Shown here in pieces: positions 48,801-60,361 of a stretch of DNA of 64,000 nucleotides. Positions within the stretch are counted from its first letter, which is position 1; each line of letters opens with the position of its first letter. Position numbers and translations under genes: made by a program. The notes under the pieces are model-generated. The model was not told the origin of the DNA. It worked only from the letters and a program-made list of their open reading frames with translations, and ran no database searches. This DNA comes from Enchytraeus crypticus (lineage: Eukaryota > Annelida > Clitellata > Enchytraeida > Enchytraeidae), in contig CAJHZI010000417.1 in NCBI GenBank assembly GCA_905160935.1, positions 567,501-631,500 of the forward strand, read 5' to 3'.

Positions 48801-49471
48801 GAACATTTCACCTGTAGTTATTGTTATTGTTCTTTATATGTAGGATTAGAGCATACCGACCCAACTAATTTTAACTAATTTAAAACCTAAACCTAATTTA
48901 AAGCCCACTGTTTGTCATAATGAAAAGCCTATTTAAGGTCTCTTGAATTGACTAAATAAAATGCCTAACTAGGAGTCTTAATATAGGGGCCTACCTTGTA
49001 CACATCGTAGCCGTCAACAATGGCGTCAAATGAAGTATACAGCTCGTTCAGCATGTCCACAACCTGCGCATAGAAATTAAACACGAACCATGCATTCGCT
49101 ATATAATAAACATACTGTCGTCTAAACGGCAGTTGTTTTTCAGTATAGACACCTTGCATGCTTTCATTTACACCACTGGATATACTGTAATATAGAGCAT
49201 ATTACGTAGACGTAGACTTACATCATTAGACAAACGCTCCTTCTCTTACTGCTTGCCGACACCACCACCAAAACCACCACCACAACCATCGTCATCGTCG
49301 TCGTAGCCATCGTCCTCATCATCATCATCATCGTCCTCATCATCATCATCGTCATCATAATCATCATCATCCTCATCATCATCATCGTCATCATAATCAT
49401 CATCATCCTCATCATCATCGTCCTCATCATCATCATCATCATCACCATCATCATCACCATCGCCATCACCA

Positions 49472-49535
<64 letters not shown>

Positions 49536-50362
49536 TACAAGTAGAAAACATCAAAACAGTGGCACTTGAATTTGACATTATTGACGAGTTTAGTTTTATA
49601 GCAGAATAAATTATGTCGTCAATTGGTCGACTACTGAATGAAAAACAAAGTAGCAGTAACGTTAGGCCGATGTCTTGTACTCATACATATGAGTACACAG
49701 TGCACTCATGCGAATCAGACGAGGCAGTGTTCATATAAATCTCTCTCAGCCATTGACTGATCTTTTCCCAAGAAAGTAATTGACGATAAACGTCTTTACA
49801 CTTTCTTTCTGTTTCATATCGTTTATTTGTTCATCTAAGAATAGATTATACAATAATGCGTATTATACAAAAAAATATTATACAACAATACAGATTCTAC
49901 AATGTTACAGATTTTACGATAATACAGATTATACAACAGTAAAAATTATACTATTATATATAATATACAATAATACAGATTATACAGTAATACTAATTAT
50001 ACAATAATACAGATTATACAGTAATACTAATTATACAATAATACAGATTATACAGTAATACTAATTATACAATAATACAGATTATACAGTAATACTAATT
50101 ATAAAATAATACAGATTATACAGTAATACTAATTATACAATAATACAGATTATACAGTAATACTAATTATACAATAATACAGATTATACAGATTATACAA
50201 TTATACAATTATACAGATATTTGGCCATACATTGTGAGAGTTCCTTGTATTTCTTTACTTTCATATAGTTAAATAGATACAAAATTTTGGCTAGATATAT
50301 TTTGAAAAGTACTAAAATTAAATAATGTATTGTATTAATGAACAAAGTTCTCTCTCCCTCTT

Positions 50363-50398
<36 letters not shown>

Positions 50399-52246
50399 AA
50401 ATGAGTTTATTTCATCGATATATTGGTTGATGTAGTGCTTGTTTTGTGATGGATAGCTCATTGATTAATTGCCTGCACCATAGAAAGGATAAGAAGCTAG
50501 CTTTATTCATTGAAACAATAATGCTTGATTTACTATGTTATTAAGGGATGGATTACTTTCATAGGATTGATTACAGCGCAAGGAGACATGGAATCATTAT
50601 ATAGAAAGGTTGATGATCTTCATTGTAGAGGGTGAAGTAATCTCCAATATAAAGCCACATATGGTACTGAATTGTATTTACTGATCATCACAATGACAAA
50701 GCTGATGGTGGCGGTGCTGATGCTTTATTGCTAAAGTGTCATATTGATTGATATATTAAATTGGTAGATGGATTATTTGGATAATTGGTCGATTGAACGA
50801 CCGATGGATTTTTCTAAGGGATACCTACCTAATTGATTGACTGATTGCTTTATTGATTGACTGACTTAGTGATTGATTGATTGATTGATTGATTGATCGA
50901 ATAACTGATTGACTGGCTGAATGCTTGAGTGACTGACTGATTGGCTGATTAATCGATTGATTAATTGATCGATTGATTGATTTATTGATTGACAGATTGA
51001 CGGATTGATGGATAGTTAATTGGCTACCTGCATGGGGGAGCTGGCAGCGGATAGGGACGTGAAGCCACAGATGTCGCTGAAGTAGACAGTCACGCAGTCG
51101 AATTTCTCTGGTTTTACCATCTCCCCTCTCAACAACTGCTCAGCCGCTGATCTAATCAAATCAATCCAGAAATTTCTTTGTTATTTTATCCAGACAAATA
51201 GTTATAAGTTCCTTGCGTTCTGAAGAGAACATTGGGCGGCAACATTCCTCAAATTGTAACTTACAAAAACAAATAGTAACTTATTTCAATTGAAGACTAG
51301 GAAAGAAATTAATAACGAGTCACGAAATTGTATTTGCAATTCATTAAGCATAGTTTTTGGAATTATTTTATCATCAAACAAACAAAATTTCTATTGGAGG
51401 AACTTTGAAAGGACAACGAATACATGTATAGTAAATTAACTGATTTAGAGGCGCACTTTGTTATGCTTCGATTGAAATGCTTTTCTTCTGCGTGACTGAT
51501 AACATTTGTGGATGTGTTAAAGTCTGTAGTGATATGGACTGTAGTATTAAGTACTAATGTGATATGGACTGTAGTGATAAGTACTAATGTGATATGGACT
51601 GTAGTGATAAGTACTAATGTGATATGGACTGTAGTATTAAGTACTAATGTGATATGGACTGTAGTATTAAGTACTAATGTGATATGGACTGTAGTATTAA
51701 GTACTAATGTGATATGGACTGTAGTATTAAGTACTAATGTGATATGGACTGTAGTATTAAGTACTAATGTGATATGGACTGTAGTATTAAGTAGTAATTT
51801 GCTTGGAATTGTATTGATATTTGGCAACTGTGTGTTTATTTGATTGTTAATTATGCTAAAATTATTCACATTTATGCCAAAATAAACACATGGAACTGGC
51901 TGAAGGTAAAAAGAGATGGCTCGTATGGGGATCGAACCCATGACCTTCGCGTTATTAGCACGACGCTCTAACCAACTGAGCTAACAAGCCATACGGCCGT
52001 CAGCTCCTACAAGTACATCTAGAGGCTCCGTTGAACAATCATAGCGACACCGCAAGCTCAGGCTTAGCTATTACTTGAATGATAATGGTTGTACAGTTGA
52101 GTTAACTAGTCGTTGTATTGATAAGTGTACAGTAGTGATAAGGACTATAGTAATAGGGACTGCAGTGATAGGCAACAAGCCGGTTATATGGCAATATAAC
52201 CTCCTTGATAGGCTCTGTAGTGATAAGGAATCCAATAAAGTTATGA

Positions 52247-52307
<61 letters not shown>

Positions 52308-55300
52308 TTCTCTACTGTTCTGCCAATTGGCAGGTAGATGGTACATACTTATCTCATCAATTCGTTATTTTGTACAAATGTCGACTTATTAATTTTAGGC
52401 TGTATTGACACTGTTGGGCTTTTAATAAAGTTTTCGGACATACAGGGTGAGTAAAAAAGTGATAACACCTGCAAAAAGTTTGAATATCTCAGGCTATTGT
52501 TAATATTTTAAAATTAAAAATTTCCAATAACTAAAGGACTAATTTTTGATGGAGTAGCCAATTTTCATCCATTTTGGAACATAGATTGGCCAGTTATGGA
52601 AGTTTCAGCAGAGCAACCCCCCTTTTCTGAATGTACTGTATTGAAAAATATATTATATTATATTTTTTTGTCCCTGAAAAGGGTCGTTGTGGTAGTACAG
52701 AAAAAACCAGTTGTACCTGCTAGCATTACTCCCTATTCTATATGCTTTCCTCCAGCTGCTACGCAGGACTGCAGTAGCTTTCGGAAAGCTAGGACAGCCT
52801 TGTTGATTCCAGCTTGGGGCAGTCTCTCCCAAATTGATTGTAGCACTTCCTGCAGTTCTACCTTGTTTTTAGGCTTCGGCTGTGTATCTGACAGAAATGC
52901 AGCATGGTTCCCTAGACATGGTAATCCAGAGGATTTAAATCGGGAGAGTTTGGTGGCCATTCATTCTTCTACATGAAATCCGGGTTTCTCTCGCTGATCC
53001 ATTCCTGTGCATGACGAAATGCATGAGCTGGAGCATCATCCTGCTGAAAGATGAAACCATTTGGTAGAAGAGCATGGCAATCATCAATCAGCTTGAGAAG
53101 TAAAGTATTGACGTATTACTGAGCGTTCACTTTTTCCTTCTCGCCAATGAAGTACAATTTGCCATTACCGTTGTTGAAAACGTCATTTTTAGGTTAAAAA
53201 ATGGGGAGTTGCTCTGCTAAAGCTTGTATAACTGGCCAATCTATTGATTAAAATGGATGAAAATTGGTCACCCTATCACAAATTAGTCCTTTAGTAATTG
53301 GTAGAAGTGTGATTAGAAAATATTAACAATAGCCTGAGATATTCAAACTTTTTGCAGGTGTTATCACTTTTTTTTACTCACCCTGCAATAACTAACTAAA
53401 AGTGAGATTATCTTAGATACATTCACGAAGAAATAAACTATTTATTTCTTCAATTAAAAGAATAAAGTTTGAATTTTTCACTTATATTTTAATATTTTTT
53501 AAATTTTTCTTTATTTTTATTAATAAAGAAATATGACGGCACGCCTGAGAATATCATTTGTGTACCTGGGAATCATTTGATGCAGGAGATACTCCGCTCT
53601 CCTTCTCTGCTCCAGATAGTCTCCAGTCCTCTCTTCCACCACGGCCTCCAGTTTATTGGCGTACTGCTCCATGCGAGACAACAGACTGTCCACTATACTC
53701 GCATCCTTCTCACTGCAATCTCACAACAACAACAACATTATAGATCAATCAATCAATCATTCAATCAATCAATCAATCATTCAATCAATCAATCTATAAA
53801 TCAATCAATCAATCAAGCAAGCAATCAATCAAACAATAAGAATATACCATCCGATTCCTAGCCATGAGGCAATGTCAGGGACGTCAATGAATTAGAAATT
53901 CTTCTAATGTACAGATCAAGCAATTTAGAAGCAGCCTGATATTGATTATTTAAAGCCCTTTGCTTCTAGTTACTAATCTCGTCTATGACATAGAGATTGC
54001 ACATTAAAAGATAATTTCTATAGAAAGAAGATGCATAAAAATATCAAACTATAAAATAAAGTTTAACGTCTCTTTTGGTATGCTACGGGTATCTCTCTTA
54101 AATAATAAGCCCGAGATTCTAACCGATGGCCTTCTGCTTCGTTATCACTCTGATAAGCTACTCACCCAGGCGACGCCGTGTTGTTTTCCCTCTGTTAAGC
54201 TTGTTATAACTCTGATAAGCTTGTTATCACTCTGATAAGCTTGTTATCACTCTGATAAGCTACTTTATCACTCTGATAAGCTACTTTATCACTCTGATAG
54301 GTTTGTTATCACTCTTATAAGCTTGTTATCACTCTGATAAGCTAATCACCCAGGCGACGTCGTGTTGTTATCACTCTGATAAGCTTGTTATCAATCTGAT
54401 AGGCTACTCACCCAGGCGACGCCGTGTTGTTATCACTCTGGTAGAGGACGATGACCTGAGAGAGATGGTAGAAGTTAGGTCTGAGCTGTGGTTCCTCTCT
54501 CCAACACTCCGCTATCTCCTCTATGAATTGATCCAGCTGATCATCTCCTTGGCTGAGAAACTTGTGCCTCTCCAGGGGAAGAACCTTATCGAGCACATCG
54601 GCGTGGACCCTGGGCCTCAGAGTGGGCCTGAGGTAGGGCGGCCCTTCCTCCTTCACCAACTCTACTATCTCTGAAATAAACCGTTGAATATATTATTTTT
54701 AAAAGGTTGAGTTAAAGGTCAGCTTCCTATGTCGCAAGCATGTCACAGGCTAGAGCCAGTGGAGAAGTCGGTAAGATACTCGACCGCGGGTCAGATGGTG
54801 CGAGTTCAAATCCTGAGCTTGTCCGTCACTTACATCGCTTTCGTGTGAGGAAACTGACGTTAACCCTAGCTTTAGGTTTTTGAAGAAATGATTGGATTTA
54901 ACCCTGCTATCTCCCTATCAGCAGCCAAAACACTTGCCTTAATTTACTGATGTACCATTAATCCGTTCGATTAAATAATTTATGGTAAATTTAATTATGT
55001 TATTTAAGTTTCCTGCTATATATTTTATCAGAATTTGGTAAAGACAGTAAAAAAACACAATAATTTTGAAAAATTTAAAGAGTCCGTTGTTTATTTAAGA
55101 GGCAAATATATCTATAAACTCATATCTTAAATTATATCATAATCACAATGTACATTACAGAAACGGGCACATAAACCGAATCGTTGATTCCGAAATCATC
55201 GGCTGTATGTTCTTATATTATATGCGAAGTACCGTGTTATCTCTGAGCTGTTTGAAGAATAGACCAACCGGTGACTACACGTCTCGTAAAAGGCGACTAA

Positions 55301-55780
55301 AACACTAAGATCTAAACCAACGTCACAAAGGGCATTCAGATGGTGAGCGCTTAGGCTTCATAAATTTCAATAAAGTCTAATAAAACGAATGGACGAGATT
55401 AAAGGGGATTTACTGATGATATGATGTAGGACAGAGAGGATTAAAGAAGGTCTATTCGTATTCCGACCTAGTTAAACTGGGACATTATGGGGAGATGATG
55501 ATGATGATGATAGCGACGTATCACGTGATCTATATAGTCAGCAGATATTAATAATATCATTTCGGCACTTTATTAAAATTCATTATCTTCCTAGTAGCTG
55601 GAGCCAGTGGCGATGTCGGTAAGATATTCGGCCGCGGATCAGCATGAGCGGGGTTCAAATCCTGGGCTCGCCCGTCACTGATAACGCTTTCGAGTTAGGA
55701 AACTGCCTTTTTAGTACACATAGCAGCTTAATTCATATTAAGAGGCCTGATACAACATTGAATTTAATTGTATACATACA

Positions 55781-55811
<31 letters not shown>

Positions 55812-56152
55812 CTTCTTCTTCTTCAGTGCACTGCAGTGGGAGGTTCAAGGTACATATTCATACTCAATGTCTGCTTTCTCGATCCATAAGAGCACTCCCT
55901 AGATCACCAAGTTAATCCATTCACAAAAGTCTATACCTTACCCATACCTTATGTAGCCTATAGCTTGGGAAAATATGGCTTCTGAGGTGGTTTCCCGTTG
56001 CCTTCCTCATTAGGTGGACTAATTATCATTTAGTTTTGTTGGAAAATATTTCATGGTGAGGTGGGTCCCCTCTTGCCATCCTCAGCTCCTGCCTTTAGTC
56101 GCCTGTGATCCAAACACACCCAAGCACAACACGGGGAAATATAAATATATAG

Positions 56153-56219
<67 letters not shown>

Positions 56220-56291
56220 ATATATATATATATGTAATAGTAACATATATATATCTATATATATATATATATATATATATATTACTGTATG

Positions 56292-56336
<45 letters not shown>

Positions 56337-56347
56337 TATATATAATA

Positions 56348-56393
<46 letters not shown>

Positions 56394-59300
56394 CTGGGGC
56401 AAAAAAATAATCCCCTAGCGAAATCTCAATTACTTAAGAAAACTCAAAATATCTCTACGAAATTTTCGGAGCTTCTAGGGGAGGAATTTCTGCGTATATC
56501 CTGCAAATTTGATTAAACTATTTTCATTAGTTACGAAATTACAGCATTTCTACGAGAAAAGTGCTAAAATCAATTTTAACAAGGCTTTTCGAAATGTCAG
56601 TCGATCCTTTTAAAGAAAATAACGACCCTGAAAAGGGCCGTTTACTTAAGTGGAGGAGTTTAAGCCTGCACTACCTTGTTATCTACTCCAATAAATGATG
56701 CTTAAAATTTTGAAAAAAATCAATTTTTTCGCAAAACTTGCATAACTCTGGTTACCTTAAAAATATTTTTACAAAATTTGGTCAGCTTGTGGCTAAATTC
56801 CTCCACAAGAGAACCTTAAAATTTCAAGGCGAAATATTAAGAATTGACTAGGCTATCGGAATTATATGTGTATATATATATATATATATTATATATATTT
56901 ATATTATATATATCATCATCATCATATAATCAGTAACAAGACCTCTGACCTCTTGGAGTGTAGAAGTGATCCTGGATCCAGAAGGGACCTCTGTTGTACA
57001 GGACTTCCTGACAGATAATCCCGAAGCTGTAGACGTCCCCCTCCTTTGTTCCACCCACGGGTGGGCTGGTCTCTCTCAACAGCTCGGGTGCCGTCCACAA
57101 GCTCTCTGAACAATTGCGCATAAAAGTCATTATGTCACACGACGCTACAGCTGACAGTCGTTTGTTGATAAACAATGCATTGAACACAACGATAAATGCA
57201 GGAGAAATTATAAAGTGTTCCTTAAATTGACAATTATATTGGGATTTATCCGTAGAAGCTGATGATTACATACGGCTACAAAGCCTTTGACAATTTCCTA
57301 TCTTCTAATAAGCAAGAAACACAATGAAAACGATTATTTTAAGCTTTTGTGATCAAACTGCTAGGATCGACAATACAAAAACCGCATTTGTGTGTCAACA
57401 AACTGCGTCCGGCCTTCACCTTCTAGTGTCTGTTTACTTATTTCCTATTGGCTATATCGTTCAAACTTAACAATGAATCGTCACACTTTTAAGAGGACTT
57501 AACAATCAGTGCTAACGTCGTCCATGATGATATCTATATCGGAACTAACGTCGTAAATGATGATATCGATATCAGTGCTAACGTCATCATTTTCTATAGT
57601 AGTCACCTTATCAATAGCAGCATGCATTTTCAGATCCATATATCTTTAGTGACTGGTAGTTACAGGTATAGTTATAGTTACACATGTAGGTGTCGTGATA
57701 ATTATAATTATAGTTATAATAATATAGTTATAATATAGTTATAGGTATAGTTATAGTTATAGTTACAGTTACAGTTACAGTTATAGTTATAGTTATAGTT
57801 ATAATTCTGGTTTCAGTTACAGTTTAAGTTATAATTTTTGCAATAGTTCTAGTTTTAATTCTGGTTGCCTTTAGTTAGTGCCAGAATATCTCAATAGCGA
57901 ATTGGTAAAGTCAAGAAGCTTCAAATGACAGATCTGAGGTGAATTGAATCCTCGTGGGTTCGAATCCCCGCCGAGATGATCTGTGAGCAAAATCTCGGAC
58001 ATTACAGGACTGATTACAGGGAAACTGGAATAAATTGCTTAACGGTTTAAACATGTGGCATTAAAAGTGATAGATATCAAAATAATTGAAATTTTAACTA
58101 TAGTACGCTTTTACTTTTACATACCTTTACAACACTTCTCACATATTCCCACATACCTCTACAACACTCTTCACATATTCCAACATACCTCTACAGCACT
58201 CCCCACTCCTCACATATTCCCACGTACCTCTACAACACTTCTCACATATTCCCACATACCTCTACAACACTCTTCACATATTCCAACATACCTCTACAGC
58301 ACTCTTCACAGATTCCCACATACCTCTACAGCATTCCTCACTCCTCACATATTCCCACGTACCTCTACAACACTTCTCACATACTCCCACATACCTCTAC
58401 AACACTCCTCACATATTCCCACATACCTCAACAACACTCCTCACAGATTCCCACATACCTCTACAACACTCCTCACATATTCCCACTGGATCGAGCCTGT
58501 AATGTCTATCCTCACATCTATCTCTCAGGGACTCGAGTCCAAAGTCCGTCAGCTTCACGACCAGCATCCCATTCACTAGGCAATTAGAGCTCTTGAGGTT
58601 GCCATGGGAACCCATGGCACTGCCGTGTAAGTACGTCATACCCTTAGCAATCATATTACACTTCCGTTTATAAAAAATATTTAACACATACAACAGAAAA
58701 TGATTATTTAAATAAGTCTGTATATAATTCATAGTGCATTATAGTAGTATATAGTAGCAAAGACATCGCCACTGGCTGCAGCCAGTGGCGATTTCGGTAC
58801 GGTATTAGACCGCTGATCAGTGTGTTCGTGGTTGTTCGGGGTTAAAATCCAGGGCTCGCCCGTCACTGACATCGCTTTCGATTGAGGAAACTGACGTTAA
58901 AATTAGCTTTTAAATTGGATTTGTTATAATGTTATTGGAATGAACATTGAACTTTCAACATTAGCATTGTCTTGAATTTATTTTGTTTGAATTTTTAAAT
59001 GGTGATTTTCAAGATTTGATATAATAATTATTTTATACCATATTCTCTAGATTTTCTATATTCTCCTATATCTGCTAGAGATCAATACTACGTAAATGTG
59101 AACTCTTTTAAAAAAATAATGAAGATTGATAAAAGATTGAATCCTAAAAACGCTTATGTTTTGGGATTTATCGTGCTGTGTCCGGGACATTGAAGAATAA
59201 ACCAACCGTTAACTTATACGTAAGAACCGACTAAACAAGAACTGAGGAAGGCAACGAAAATTCACTTCAGAAGCCATATATATTCCCAAGCTATAGACTA

Positions 59301-60307
59301 ATGGACAAGGCATGGCCTTTTGTGAAGTGATTAACTTGCTGATATATGAACTGCTTTTGATTGAGCTTAGACGCAGAACCGAGTACGAATACATTGGGCC
59401 TGCCGCTTGGCAAAACAATTTAGAGGAAAGCTCTCATGTGAAAATCCAGAAATGATTAACCAGTAAGAGATATTTAGGATAACACGGGATAAATGCTATT
59501 CCGTATTACGACGTCCCTGACATTGCCTTGTGGCGAGGAACCGAGCGCTACCTTCTTATTGATTGATTGATTGATTGATTATACACTCAAGGTAACATTA
59601 ATATTTAGTGTATGATATTCTGTATTGTACACTCAATAACAATATTTTATAATAGAAGCAACGGCGCAATCTAGATAAAACATCCATGAGATGATTTGTA
59701 ACTGTTGAACAAGCTGATCATGTAATAGCGGAACGACAATACCCGCACTATATCCTGAATGAGAGAGAGTCTGAACATATCGTCGATGTGGTCCTCATCA
59801 TTGTGTAGCACGTCCTGACAGCAAACAATTATACAAGAACTCAAACAGTCATACAATAACTCAAACAGTCATACAATAACTCAAACAGTTATACAATAAC
59901 TCAAACAGTTATACAATATCCCTATCGTCCCTCACGTTCACTTCGTTCCACCGATCCAATCTTCTCTCTGTTCCAAATATTCTCACATCATTGGGCAGAC
60001 GTTCTTTTTCTTACGCAGCACCCACAATTTGGAACTCTTTACCTGCTAATCTTCTCTCTTGTTCTTCTCTTTCAACATTCTCTAGCAAACTTAAGACTTA
60101 CCTTTTTCCACCGTTGACATAATCAATCCACCCTGACCATTTTTAATCACCGGACTGGCTTTCGTTTAGGACCTTACTTCTCCTCAGCACATTTCTTTTG
60201 CAGATTGGTCTGGGTGAATTGATCTGTAGTGATGTGTGCGGTTGAGGACGTCATCCAGGGATGATGTCCCTGACATCATCCCTGGATGAGGAAACGGACG
60301 TTAAACC

Positions 60308-60361
<54 letters not shown>

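Noticed and set aside
49246..49578. Poly-Asp, poly-Asn and poly-Met frames
   Set aside because: Translation of an ATC/ATT microsatellite; no splice or start context.
51363..51941. Long repetitive open frames on both strands
   Set aside because: The 30-bp repeat has a period divisible by three, so frames stay open; one overlaps a tRNA gene.
58055..58579. 174-codon Thr/Leu/His-rich plus-strand frame
   Set aside because: Translation of the 32-bp minisatellite, antisense to the cyclase exon.
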